Assembly: GCA_965225735.1 (NCBI GenBank)
Contig: CBDDBN010000026.1
Location: forward strand, 1 to 64,000
Direction of reading: 5' to 3'
Length of the DNA stretch: 64,000 nucleotides
Origin: Denitrobaculum sp965225735
Lineage (GTDB): Bacteria; Pseudomonadota; Alphaproteobacteria; Kiloniellales; Kiloniellaceae
Part shown: in pieces, positions 25,909 through 34,329 of the stretch
How positions within the stretch are numbered: the first letter of the stretch is position 1
Layout: each line of letters starts with the position of its first letter
The notes under the pieces: generated by a model
Database searches by the model: none
What the model was told of the DNA's origin: nothing
The model's input: the letters and a program-made list of their open reading frames with translations, nothing else
Position numbers and translations under genes: made by a program

Positions 25909-27165
25909 CTATCCCTCTGCGATTTCCTGCATGGCAGTCAGGAACTGTGCCACTTCCTGTTCCGTATTGTAGTGGCACATAGACACCCGCACGCAGTCCT
26001 GGAGGCCCAGCGGTGTCAGGATGTTGCCCGAATAGTGATCGGCCTTGCGGGCATGCACGCGGATACCCCGCTCGCGCAGCGCCGAGACCAGTTGCTCGGC
26101 GTTCATGCCCTCGAGAGTGATCGAAACGAGGCCCTCGCGCAGAGGATTCTCAACGCCGCAGAGGATACCGACCCCGGGCATCTCGGTCAGGCCCTTCAGG
26201 TTTCCGATGCCATGCAGCATGGCATCGCAAAGATCCTTCTCATGGGCATGGATCGCCTTGCTGGCCGCCTCGATGCGCGCCCGGCGATCGCTCGAATCCG
26301 TCACCTGACTGCCGAGCCACTCGAAGTATTCCACGACATCCGAGAAGGTCGCATAGGATCCGGTGTCCCGCGTCCCAAGTTCCCACTGTTCCTCCGGACC
26401 GCCGACCAGGCTGTTATGCGGCAGCTTCGTCAGGCGGTCGGAAATCCAGGCGAGACCGTAGCCATGCCGGGAGAAGGCCTTGTAGGGCGAGATGACGTAG
26501 CCGTCGATGCCGTAAGAATCGACGTCGATCCCGCCATGAGCCGCATGTTGGATTCCATCGACGATGATGAAACAGTCCGGCGCAACCTTCCGGATCGCCT
26601 GCGCGATAGCGCCGACATCTACGCCCATGCCGCTGACTGGCGAAGTATGTAGGATCGTGGCTACCCGAGTGTCAGGCGTGATGTGCGGCAGGTAGTCTTC
26701 CGCCGAAACCGATCCCGTTTCTGAATTGTGCGGCACGGCGACATAAGGCTTACCCGCAATCTCTGCCCAGCGGATGCAGGCACTGCGCGAGGCCGGATGC
26801 TCCAGCGTACTGCCGAGCACGATGCCCTCTTTCGGCGTGCCCAGCACCGCTGCGCTGATCAGGCGGAACAGTAGTTCCGTACCGCTCTCGCCGACAAAAA
26901 CCTGTCCGCCGGAGGCATTGAAGAACAACTTCGCATCGTCTTTAGCCTTGGCGATGATCCGCATCAGCTCGTGGGCCGCCGGGTTGTCCCGCCCCTGATT
27001 GTCGGGCATCGCCGCCATTTCTTTCGAAGTTTCGACGACGGAATTCAGGGTCAAAGCACCACCGGCATTTTCGAAGAAAACACGGCTGCCCTGGTAAGGA
27101 CAGGAATCGACATGGGCGAACCTGGCCCGTACCTCTTGAATGAGCTGTCCGTTGGTTCCAAGCAT
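25909..27165 (-). CDS. Class V aminotransferase (cysteine desulfurase-like fold)
   Basis: A 418-residue PLP enzyme of the class V aminotransferase/NifS-like group. Visible are FFENAGGALTLNSVVE near the N-terminus, SGGQVFVGESGTELLFRL, EHPASR, DGIQHAAHGGIDVDSYGIDGYVISPYKAF with the presumed PLP lysine in SPYKAF, and the C-terminal RVSMCHYNTEQEV segment. I chose ATG at 27165 because GAAGGG lies about 9 nt upstream and the sequence then begins like the family. Members include cysteine desulfurases, isopenicillin-N-epimerase-like and kynureninase-like enzymes; the substrate is not clear here. It is divergent from a LysR gene that likely regulates it. Confidence 0.82.
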   Translation of the reverse strand: MLGTNGQLIQEVRARFAHVDSCPYQGSRVFFENAGGALTLNSVVETSKEMAAMPDNQGRDNPAAHELMRIIAKAKDDAKLFFNASGGQVFVGESGTELLFRLISAAVLGTPKEGIVLGSTLEHPASRSACIRWAEIAGKPYVAVPHNSETGSVSAEDYLPHITPDTRVATILHTSPVSGMGVDVGAIAQAIRKVAPDCFIIVDGIQHAAHGGIDVDSYGIDGYVISPYKAFSRHGYGLAWISDRLTKLPHNSLVGGPEEQWELGTRDTGSYATFSDVVEYFEWLGSQVTDSSDRRARIEAASKAIHAHEKDLCDAMLHGIGNLKGLTEMPGVGILCGVENPLREGLVSITLEGMNAEQLVSALRERGIRVHARKADHYSGNILTPLGLQDCVRVSMCHYNTEQEVAQFLTAMQEIAEG

Positions 27166-27273
27166 CTCGCATTCCCTTCGTTTCGACACAAGCGGCCGTT
27201 TCGCTTTTTTGGAGGCCGCGCCTTGATTACACCATGATTGAGGCGGTAAAAACCCATTGAACGAGCAACCATT

Positions 27274-27290
27274 CATGAGAATTCCTCATG
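27274..27290. promoter_or_regulatory. Inverted repeat between aminotransferase and LysR genes
   Basis: CATGAG-AATTC-CTCATG, a 6 bp dyad with 5 bp spacer, overlaps the LysR start codon (27288). It could be an autoregulatory site. The arms are short, so this is tentative. Confidence 0.35.
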
Positions 27291-28205
27291 CAAATTCCTA
27301 AAGGCCGCTCTACAGATGCGTTGGTTCTCTCCGCGCTCCCCGCAATCGAGGCTGCGGCACGCCTTGGCAGCTTCACGCGTGCGGCCCAGGAGCTTGGCCT
27401 GACGCAAGGCGCGGTTTCCCGGCGTATTCAGTCTCTCGAAGCGCAGCTGGGTGTCGTGTTGTTTGTGCGGCGCGGGCGCGCGGTCAAGATCACCATGGAT
27501 GGCGTCAGGCTCGCGGAAGCCGCGAGCGATATCATTCGTCAGATCGAGACCACACGCCTCGAGTTGAGCGGATCCTTAACAGGCACGCTGAGGGTCGGCG
27601 TTTTGCCTTCTCTCGGCGGTCTCTGGTTGGCGCCCCGCCTCCAGAGCTTCGCCGACCGTCACCCTGCCCTTAGCATTGCCGTCTCGACAGTCGATGCGGA
27701 TTTCAGTGCGGCTCATAAAGATCCAGTCAACTGGGACCCCTCTCTCCTGGACGTGGTCTTGACCTGGGGCTACGGCGGCTGGCCATCTTTATCTGGTCAG
27801 AGGCTTTTCCAGGAAGAAATGCGCCCAGTCTGCAGCCCCACCTTCCAGGCTAGGCATAAAATCACAACGACCGAAGATCTCTGGCGTGCCCCACGGCTCG
27901 CCCACACCACGCGTCCGAATGCCTGGGCCGCCTTTGCTGAATCGCGGAGCATCACAGAACCGCTGGGTTCGCCATCGCAGCTGGCCTTCGATCATTTCTT
28001 CATGATCCGGGAAGCCGCGCTGGCCGGTAGCGGATCGGCCTTGCTTCCCAGCTTCCTGGTGTCAGAAGATCTCACGAAAGGCAGCCTCATCCAGACAGGC
28101 CCAGCCTGGGCGACCGGAGCGCAATATGCAGCGGTTGGAACAAGTACAGCCTTCGGAAGGCCAGCAGCAAAGGCCTTTCTGGACTGGCTTGTCGCAGCCC
28201 CCTAG
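27288..28205 (+). CDS. LysR-family regulator, GcvA-like
   Basis: A 305-residue LysR protein with HTH FTRAAQELGLTQGAVSRRIQSLE (residues about 29-51) and the GcvA-like opening ALPAIEAAARLGSF. The effector domain includes LRVGVLPSLGGLWLAPRLQSF. It is divergent from the class V aminotransferase with about 122 nt between starts, the usual arrangement for a LysR regulator and its target. Confidence 0.9.
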   Translation: MQIPKGRSTDALVLSALPAIEAAARLGSFTRAAQELGLTQGAVSRRIQSLEAQLGVVLFVRRGRAVKITMDGVRLAEAASDIIRQIETTRLELSGSLTGTLRVGVLPSLGGLWLAPRLQSFADRHPALSIAVSTVDADFSAAHKDPVNWDPSLLDVVLTWGYGGWPSLSGQRLFQEEMRPVCSPTFQARHKITTTEDLWRAPRLAHTTRPNAWAAFAESRSITEPLGSPSQLAFDHFFMIREAALAGSGSALLPSFLVSEDLTKGSLIQTGPAWATGAQYAAVGTSTAFGRPAAKAFLDWLVAAP

Positions 28206-28492
28206 AGCTTAGTGAATTGTGGCGTGCAAACTTGAATCTGCATCAGATCCCAATCCTTGCAGAGACACGCTGCCTGAATACATGCATTGCGCTTTGGATG
28301 ACTTTTTGCTGGGGCGTGCTTTCGGCTCGCTCGTCCGGCAAGGCCCTATAATAAGCATCACTTTACGCGGCCGAACCGCCAAAAAGACACTTGGCAATTC
28401 GGACCACCCTCAACACAAAGGAGCAGCTACCGCAGCTGGAACTTGGGTTCAGAAATGCCATACCTTAGGACCTGCCGGACTTTGTATACGCC

Positions 28493-29119
28493 TTAGGCTG
28501 TTTTTCTCTTCCGCCTTATCAACAATCCTGTCAGACCGGCACCCAACAATAACACGCTGCTTGGCTCCGGAATGGAGGCATCAGCAGCTTCAATCGTCGC
28601 GTCGTCTAAGCCGGCGATGGAGAGGTTGTAGCGATCCTGCCTGCTTCTGAAATTGAAGCTCAAAAAGGGGTCGCTATTGTTCACCGCATCCTGGAGTAAG
28701 TTCGTGATATCGACCGATAAGGTTTGAACTCCACCTTCCAATCCGGTGAAGCTATGGAACAAAGTGCCCAGCGCCCACTCGTCTGTGCTCACGATTCCGT
28801 CTCCCGCGAACGAGTAGACGTCGAAAATTCCCGTTGGATCGCCAGAATCGATGTTTGCGACGGGAATGTTCAAAAAGGTTGCAGGAACGGTCCCGGAAAG
28901 GGCGCCGCTATTAAAGTGCGCAATTGTTCGGTCCTCTTGACCTGAAGCCAATACAGGTTTCACAGCGGTAAAGCCCAGAAGAAGCACGTTGGCTCCGTTG
29001 TTAAAACTTCTAAGGCCCGCGGTATCAGACAAACTGATTGATGTGGCATTTCCTATGGAAGGAATGCTCCACAAACACAAAACCAAAACGGATCTAGCCA
29101 TTGCTTGAAATACATTCAC
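28493..29119 (-). CDS. PEP-CTERM sorting-signal protein, small
   Basis: A 208-residue exported protein. The N-terminal signal (ARSVLVLCLWSIPSIGNA) is followed by a Ser/Asn/Gly-rich domain and a C-terminal PEP-CTERM tail IPEPSSVLLLGAGLTGLLI with RRKRK. I chose GTG at 29119 because AAAGG lies 8 nt upstream; a longer start would place a charged stretch before the signal peptide. This is the second PEP-CTERM substrate in the window, unrelated in its core to the one at 11126. It is a lone gene; function is unrecognised. Confidence 0.82.
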   Translation of the reverse strand: MNVFQAMARSVLVLCLWSIPSIGNATSISLSDTAGLRSFNNGANVLLLGFTAVKPVLASGQEDRTIAHFNSGALSGTVPATFLNIPVANIDSGDPTGIFDVYSFAGDGIVSTDEWALGTLFHSFTGLEGGVQTLSVDITNLLQDAVNNSDPFLSFNFRSRQDRYNLSIAGLDDATIEAADASIPEPSSVLLLGAGLTGLLIRRKRKTA

Positions 29120-29526
29120 GATTAAAACCTTTCTCTTATGAAATGCGATCGCTTTGTAATGAGCCGCAGCAGGCAACGAGGTAACTGAATTTGATACCTG
29201 GCCTGATCTGGCCTGGCCTGCTTTGAAAATCAGATGGGCTTAATAATTTGATCGCTATCTGCTTGCGCCGATTTCACAAATTCCCGAAAGGCATCATCCT
29301 CGCTAGATTGGATATATATACGTATACATATGAATTGTAAAGCCATACTCAAGGGCCCCGGCCCTGGTCTCGGAAGCTTGACGAGATGAGGCCCGACGTT
29401 AGATTAAGCGACTTGGTTCGATTGGCACTGAACTGGAAGTGTCCGGAAGTGGAAGCGCATTTGGCGACTGGGATGCGGGAAGCGTGAATTGACTGCAGCG
29501 ATGGATAAATCAAGGAGTCGATCCCA
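29120..29526. other. Intergenic region between a PEP-CTERM gene and pxpB
   Basis: About 407 nt separating divergent genes. It holds the AT-rich palindrome at 29312-29331 and a short direct repetition of GGCCTG near 29203-29221. Nothing else gene-like is visible. It should carry promoters for both directions. Confidence 0.45.
29312..29331. promoter_or_regulatory. AT-rich palindrome, operator candidate
   Basis: A 20 bp near-perfect palindrome centred on TATACGTATA (29317-29326) with one mismatched pair, and an overlapping GTATAC core. It is about 200 nt upstream of the pxp operon and of the PEP-CTERM gene. GTATAC-centred sites are common for FadR-type GntR regulators, but no such regulator is in the window. 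Confidence 0.4.
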
Positions 29527-30267
29527 GTGACGGAATCGTCACCCCTCTTCCGACCCGCCGGCGACAGTGGCATTATCATCGAATTCGGCGACCATCTCTC
29601 GGAGTCCATCTCGAACGCGGTCCTTGCCTTTGATGCACGTTTACGGTCATGCAGGTTTCCGGAGGTCATCGAGACGGCGCCGGCCATCAAATCTGTCTTC
29701 GTCCGCTTCGACCCCCTCACTTCCTCGCCTGCTGCACTACGCGACAAACTCAGCGAACTACTTGCCGAGCAGAACTGGCTTGATGCGCCGCCGCCGGACA
29801 ATCGGCGTCTCTGGCGGCTTCCCGCCCAATATGGCGGCGATGCGGGACTCGATCTGGCCGAGGTTGCCGATCTGACCGGCCTGAGCGAGGACGATGCGAT
29901 TCAGGATCACGCGGCGACCCGACAGCGGCTCCTGATGCTTGGTTTTGCACCGGGCTTCGCCTACCTCGGCGGCCTCTCAAAGGCTTGGGCAATTCCTCGC
30001 CTGTCGTTCGTGAAACCGGAGGTGCCGCCAGGCTCCATCTCCGTTGCCGTGCGTCAGACCACCTTTAGTGCAACGACCATTCCCACCGGTTGGCGCACAA
30101 TCGCGCGCACGCCTTTCCTGAGTTTCGCTCTCAAAAACGATCCGCCGTTTCTGCTGGAGCCGGGTGACGAAATCACCTTCGAACCGATTTCGGCTCGGGA
30201 CTTTGCCAGGCTTGCCGAAAAGACAGCCGCAGGACAGACCATCGTACAGCCGGAAGTGATTTCATGA
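29527..30267 (+). CDS. pxpB: 5-oxoprolinase subunit PxpB (allophanate hydrolase subunit 1-like)
   Basis: A 246-residue protein of the KipI/allophanate hydrolase subunit 1 family. Typical segments are FRPAGDSGIIIEFGD at the N-terminus, FVRFDPLTSSP, and HAATRQRLLMLGFAPGFAYLGGL with the family's G-F-x-P-G-F-x-Y-L motif, then PPGSISVA. Start is GTG with AAGGAG upstream. It is the first of three genes whose order B-C-A identifies the ATP-dependent 5-oxoprolinase complex that opens 5-oxoproline (pyroglutamate) to glutamate. Confidence 0.9.
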   Translation: MTESSPLFRPAGDSGIIIEFGDHLSESISNAVLAFDARLRSCRFPEVIETAPAIKSVFVRFDPLTSSPAALRDKLSELLAEQNWLDAPPPDNRRLWRLPAQYGGDAGLDLAEVADLTGLSEDDAIQDHAATRQRLLMLGFAPGFAYLGGLSKAWAIPRLSFVKPEVPPGSISVAVRQTTFSATTIPTGWRTIARTPFLSFALKNDPPFLLEPGDEITFEPISARDFARLAEKTAAGQTIVQPEVIS

Positions 30268-30271
30268 CGGG

Positions 30272-31321
30272 GTGGACGTTGTGAATAACCGCTTCCTAGA
30301 GATCCTCTCCATCGGCCCGGCTGCCAGCATTCAGGATCGCGGCCGACCAGGTTATCAACGCTATGGGGTCTCCACAGGCGGCGCTCTCGACCCCGTGGCG
30401 CTTGACGAAGCTGCGGCCCTTCTCGATCAGGATGCGGGCCTGGCGTCTATCGAACTTTGCATGTTCGGCGGCAGCTTCAAGGCCGTCGGCGGTTCCTTAC
30501 GCTTGGCCCTCACGGGCGCAGCGATGGCGGCGGCCCGGATCGATGGCGCGGGCGGGCGCAGTGCAGTTACCTGGCGCAGTAGCTTCACACTGGAGACCGA
30601 CGAAATCCTCGAACTCGGCCCAACGACCGACGGCTTCGCCGGATATCTCAGCATAGGCGGCGGCATCGCGACCCCGCTGGAGCTCGGATCCCGGGCCGCA
30701 CATACACGCGCCGGCCTCGGTGGCGGTGCCTTAAGCGCTGGCACACAGCTCCCGATTGGAGATGATCCGAACGACAAAACAGGATTGACCCTGCCCGAAA
30801 GCGATCGTCTCGGGAAAAGTGAGATTCGCGCACTCTGGGGACCTCACGCCCATCTCTATCCCGAAGACGAGCGCAACCGCTTCGCCACCACGGAGTTCAT
30901 GCTCTCCTCCAAACGCGACCGTATGGGAGCGAAACTCGAGTTCGAGGGCGCGGCCTTTCACACCGAAGGCGCGCTCGCCGGCCTGTCCGATGCCGTCTCA
31001 AGAGGCGACATTCAATTGACCGGCGAGGGCCTTCCCTTCGCTCTGCTGGCCGACAGTCAGCCCACCGGCGGCTATCCACGCATCGCGACCATTGCCACAG
31101 CCGACCTGCCCGCACTGGCTCAGCTCTCGACCGGCAGCCGTTTCCGTTTCATTATGGTCGATGAGGAAACGGCGGTTGATGCGTTACAGCGAGAAATGTC
31201 AGCACGCGCTGCTCTGCGCGGGTCGCTCAAGCCGCTGCTGCGGGACCCTCACGATGTTCCCGATCTCCTTTCCTACAACCTTATTGACGGCGTCGTTTCA
31301 GGCGCGGAGGAGTCACAATGA
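30272..31321 (+). CDS. pxpC: 5-oxoprolinase subunit PxpC (biotin-dependent carboxyltransferase-like)
   Basis: A 349-residue protein of the KipA/allophanate hydrolase subunit 2 family. ILSIGPAASIQDRGRPGYQRYGVSTGGALDPVAL is the characteristic start, with GYLSIGGGIATPLELGSRAAHTRAGLGG and LSDAVSRGDIQLTGEGLPFALLADSQPTGGYPRIA further on. It begins at GTG 30272 (or GTG 30281) 4 nt after pxpB and its stop overlaps the pxpA start as ATGA. It forms the catalytic complex with PxpB and PxpA in the cytosol. Confidence 0.9.
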   Translation: MDVVNNRFLEILSIGPAASIQDRGRPGYQRYGVSTGGALDPVALDEAAALLDQDAGLASIELCMFGGSFKAVGGSLRLALTGAAMAAARIDGAGGRSAVTWRSSFTLETDEILELGPTTDGFAGYLSIGGGIATPLELGSRAAHTRAGLGGGALSAGTQLPIGDDPNDKTGLTLPESDRLGKSEIRALWGPHAHLYPEDERNRFATTEFMLSSKRDRMGAKLEFEGAAFHTEGALAGLSDAVSRGDIQLTGEGLPFALLADSQPTGGYPRIATIATADLPALAQLSTGSRFRFIMVDEETAVDALQREMSARAALRGSLKPLLRDPHDVPDLLSYNLIDGVVSGAEESQ

Positions 31322-32088
31322 AGCCTGTTGTCGATCTCAATGCCGATCTCGGCGAATCTTACGGTCCCTGGCCGATGGGCAACGACAGCGCCCTGCTCGA
31401 CATCGTTACCAGCGCCAACATCGCTTGCGGCTTCCATGCCGGCGATCCGGAGATCATGGCGAAAACGGTTGGGCTCTGCCGGGAAAAGAACGTCGGCATT
31501 GGCGCTCACCCGGGCTTCAACGACCTGCATGGCTTCGGCCGCCGGCGCATTCACGGCACCCCGCCGTCGCAGATGGAAGCCATGCTGATTTATCAGATCG
31601 GCGCGTTGCAGGCGATCGCACGCTCCCAAGGTAGCAAGGTGCGACACGTGAAGATGCACGGCGCGCTCTCGAATATGGCCAGCGAGGACGCCGACCTGGC
31701 CGCCCAGTGCATCGGCGCGGCGATCAAAGCCGACCCGGAACTGATCCTGGTCGCGGTCGCGGCCACGGCGCTGCAGAGCGAAGGAGAGAAAGCGAACATC
31801 GCCATGGCGCGCGAAGTCTTTGCCGACCGCGCCTATCAGCCCAACGGCCTGCTCGTGCCACGGAGCACGCCTGGCGCCGTCATTCACGATGCCGATGTCG
31901 CTGCCGAGCGGGTACTGCGCATGGTCGAGGAACGCGCGGTTACGGCCATGGACGGCACCAAGGTGCCGGTGGAGCCGGACACCATCTGCGTACACGGCGA
32001 CGAACCGAGCGCTGTTAAGCTGGCTGAGGGCGTGCGCAAGCGTTTAGAAGACGCGGGTGTGGAGGTCCGGACTTTCGGAACAGCTTGA
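31318..32088 (+). CDS. pxpA: 5-oxoprolinase subunit PxpA (LamB/YcsF family)
   Basis: A 256-residue LamB/YcsF family protein. VDLNADLGESYGPWPMGND at the N-terminus, SANIACGFHAGDPEIM, GIGAHPGFNDLHGFGRR and KMHGALSNMA are the conserved histidine- and aspartate-rich strands. EVFADRAYQPNGLLVPR and ICVHGDEPSAV follow. Its start overlaps the pxpC stop. It completes the pxpBCA operon; the complex uses ATP to cleave 5-oxoproline to L-glutamate. No dedicated transporter is adjacent. Confidence 0.93.
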   Translation: MKPVVDLNADLGESYGPWPMGNDSALLDIVTSANIACGFHAGDPEIMAKTVGLCREKNVGIGAHPGFNDLHGFGRRRIHGTPPSQMEAMLIYQIGALQAIARSQGSKVRHVKMHGALSNMASEDADLAAQCIGAAIKADPELILVAVAATALQSEGEKANIAMAREVFADRAYQPNGLLVPRSTPGAVIHDADVAAERVLRMVEERAVTAMDGTKVPVEPDTICVHGDEPSAVKLAEGVRKRLEDAGVEVRTFGTA

Positions 32089-32097
32089 TCGTCGTTA

Positions 32098-32127
32098 GGA
32101 GGGTGTCCCCAAACGAGGACACTCTCC
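32098..32127. terminator. Bidirectional hairpin between pxpA and a convergent gene
   Basis: An 11 bp stem, GGAGGGTGTCC / GGACACTCTCC (one G-T pair), with an 8 nt loop lies 10 nt after the pxpA stop and about 40 nt from the stop of the convergent gene. No T run follows, so terminator strength is uncertain. Confidence 0.55.
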
Positions 32128-32167
32128 CAGAGATTAACCTACGAGCCGCCAGATGATCGAGCGATCC

Positions 32168-33202
32168 TCAAAGGATTTTGTACCAGGCTTCCATCGAAAT
32201 CTCGTGGAACCCATCCCGGAAGTACTTGACTGGGCCGATGCTGTCGGGAAGACGGAGTTCTGCTGCCGCTTCCTCGATTGATTTTCCGGCCTTGTGCGAC
32301 GAGCGGGCATGGTCTTCCACCGCATCCAGCAAACCGATGTAGTTGGTAAAAGTCTGGTGCCCGGCTTTATGGACGCCGCCGTGCCCAGGTACGATGATCG
32401 CCTGATCGTCTTTTTGCAGCGCGTAAAGCACCGCTTCTTTCAGCTGCGCGGGGTGGGCAAACCCCATGAAGGGAAAGATGCCGTCCCAGATGAGGTCGCC
32501 GCCTACGGTTACGCCAGTCTGATCGTCCGTCACGATCAGATCGCTAGCCGTGTGGCCCTTCGTCGGCGTGATGGTCACGCTGCGCCCGCCCAGGTCCAGC
32601 TTAATCGCTGTGTTCTCATCGGTGATCACCTGCGTGGCGTCGGTAAAACGGGCAATGGGATTTAAGATCGAGGTGCGGTCGAACAGATCGCTGTCCGGAT
32701 TGTCTTTCGTACCGCCGTAGACGCGGAAGAACTCCTGACGTGTGGTTTGCGTGAGAATGACCTCCGGCTGCGCGCCTTCCTGGAAGAAACCGAGCGTCCC
32801 GCCCAGATGGTCGAAGTGGAAATGCGTACTGACCACATGCGTGGGAAAGCGGCCGGTCAGAAACTTACAGGCTTCCGCCACCCAGCGACCACCTTCCGGC
32901 GAGCTATAGGAATCCACTGCCAAAATACGGTCTTTACCGACGATGAATACGCCATTGCTGAGCGTGGTCGGATGCGCAAATTTTCCAGCACTGTCGAAAG
33001 GCGTGGAGATCAGCGCCCATACGCCATCAGCAATCTGCTCGATCCGACCGAAGGGTCTCTCGCCCACCACATTGCCGAAAACCTCCTGCCCATAGGCGCG
33101 CCGGGCGGCAAAGGGCGCAAAGGCACTGACCACAGCCAGTCCGCAGGCAACTTCGATAGAGTTTTTAAGGGCTTCTCGTCGGGACAGTTTTTTGGCGCTC
33201 AT
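32168..33202 (-). CDS. Exported metallo-beta-lactamase-fold hydrolase (Tat signal)
   Basis: A 344-residue MBL-fold protein. The N-terminus carries a twin-arginine signal (LSRREALKNS, then a hydrophobic stretch and ARRAYG), so it is probably folded before export to the periplasm. The zinc-binding motif STHFHFDHLGG (HxHxDH) is present, with GHTASDL, a central GGDLIWD and GHGGVHKAG as later metal-binding positions. I chose ATG at 33202, where the text reads MSAKKLSRREALK; the ribosome-binding site is weak. The family includes quinoprotein-relay, thiol and lactonase-like hydrolases, so the substrate is open. It is on its own transcript, convergent with pxpBCA. Confidence 0.85.
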   Translation of the reverse strand: MSAKKLSRREALKNSIEVACGLAVVSAFAPFAARRAYGQEVFGNVVGERPFGRIEQIADGVWALISTPFDSAGKFAHPTTLSNGVFIVGKDRILAVDSYSSPEGGRWVAEACKFLTGRFPTHVVSTHFHFDHLGGTLGFFQEGAQPEVILTQTTRQEFFRVYGGTKDNPDSDLFDRTSILNPIARFTDATQVITDENTAIKLDLGGRSVTITPTKGHTASDLIVTDDQTGVTVGGDLIWDGIFPFMGFAHPAQLKEAVLYALQKDDQAIIVPGHGGVHKAGHQTFTNYIGLLDAVEDHARSSHKAGKSIEEAAAELRLPDSIGPVKYFRDGFHEISMEAWYKIL

Positions 33203-33355
33203 CTTTGTAACACCGGTATGGCAGGCACAGGACATTCCGAAAACCTTCTCTACTTTGTTCAGTTGATGCGCACTCTGGGTGAAACGTCCCCGCGCGCGAA
33301 CGCTTTTCGCGGCGCGTGAGGGTGTGAGGATCTTTTGTTCGAAGTTCGCATTCCA

Positions 33356-34114
33356 TTAACTGCGTCCGGCCATGACGCCACCATCCACATCCATCACCGT
33401 ACCGGTGATCCAGGCGGCTGAATCGGACAGCAGAAAGTCGATCGCCGCACCGACATCCTCGGGCTGACCAATACGGCCAATCGGATGGAATGAGTCGAAG
33501 CCCGCAAGCGTTTCGGGAATTTCTTTTTCCTCGATGAAGGCCTTGTAGATGCTTGTCAGAACGACGGCGGGCGATACGGCGTTGACGCGGATGTTGTGTT
33601 CAGCCAATTCCATCGCCATGTGCTGCGTCAGGGCGTGCAAGCCTGCCTTGGCCATCGAATAGGCCGAAGAGGGTGTGGCCTTGATCGCCTGCTTCCCCCA
33701 CATCGAGCCGATGTGCACGACAGACCCGCCACCGTTCTTTTTCATGTTCTTGGCCACGGCCTGAGAAACGAAAAACAGCGCCTCATTGATATCCATATAG
33801 GCCCTGTAGTCCTCACGGGTGTGATCGAGAAACGGCACGGGATTGAAATAACCGGCGGCATTCATCAGAAACTTGATATGCCGGGAATCCTTTTCGGCCC
33901 TCGCCGCGAATTCCGCCACCGCGTGAGGGTCGTAGAGATCGAGCACGATCGTTTCCACCGAGACGTCGCTGCCGATTTCAGCTTTAGCTTTGCTGAGACC
34001 TGCCCTGCCGCGCGCCACTAAGATGAGGTCCACACCACGCGCGGCGAGGCGTTTCGCAGCATCCAAAGCCATTCCTTTGGAGCCGCCGATCAGAAGAGCC
34101 GTCTCCTTACCCAT
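33356..34114 (-). CDS. Short-chain dehydrogenase/reductase
   Basis: A 252-residue classical SDR. It has a modified cofactor loop LIGGSKGMALDAA (G-G-S-x-G-x-A instead of T-G-x-x-x-G-x-G), NAAGY (the NNAG position), the catalytic Ser in IGSMWG and Tyr/Lys in SAYSMAKAGLHALT, and the DVDGGVMAG C-terminus. IETIVLDLYDP at the cofactor strand suggests NADP(H) or NAD(H) by position only. Two CTATC-N4-GATAG inverted repeats lie 52 and 122 nt before its start. It could act on a small carbonyl compound; the substrate is unknown. Confidence 0.87.
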   Translation of the reverse strand: MGKETALLIGGSKGMALDAAKRLAARGVDLILVARGRAGLSKAKAEIGSDVSVETIVLDLYDPHAVAEFAARAEKDSRHIKFLMNAAGYFNPVPFLDHTREDYRAYMDINEALFFVSQAVAKNMKKNGGGSVVHIGSMWGKQAIKATPSSAYSMAKAGLHALTQHMAMELAEHNIRVNAVSPAVVLTSIYKAFIEEKEIPETLAGFDSFHPIGRIGQPEDVGAAIDFLLSDSAAWITGTVMDVDGGVMAGRS

Positions 34115-34165
34115 GACAGGTCCGTTTTCCTTGTGCCGGTCGAATGAGCATAGGTCTTGCGCAAT

Positions 34166-34179
34166 CTATCGATTGATAG
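34166..34179. promoter_or_regulatory. CTATC-N4-GATAG inverted repeat, site 1
   Basis: CTATCGATTGATAG, extended to 7 bp arms (ATCTATC / GATAGAT), lies 52-65 nt upstream of the SDR start. An identical design occurs at 34236-34249. The pair is 70 bp centre to centre. Confidence 0.65.
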
Positions 34180-34235
34180 ATAGATGATCTGCTGCCACTG
34201 TAAGTGGTTCAGGAGATGACGGTTTCAAGACCTAT

Positions 34236-34249
34236 CTATCAAAAGATAG
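34236..34249. promoter_or_regulatory. CTATC-N4-GATAG inverted repeat, site 2
   Basis: CTATCAAAAGATAG, matching site 1 in both arms and spacing, between the SDR promoter and the 3' end of the LysR gene. The regulator is unknown and need not be the neighbouring LysR protein. Confidence 0.65.
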
Positions 34250-34329
34250 GGGTAAGAAGCGGAAAAGATCAGAGAGGTTGAATGGACCCTCACGCCGAGT
34301 CGCTCTCTGGGCTATCACTGCCAACGAAT

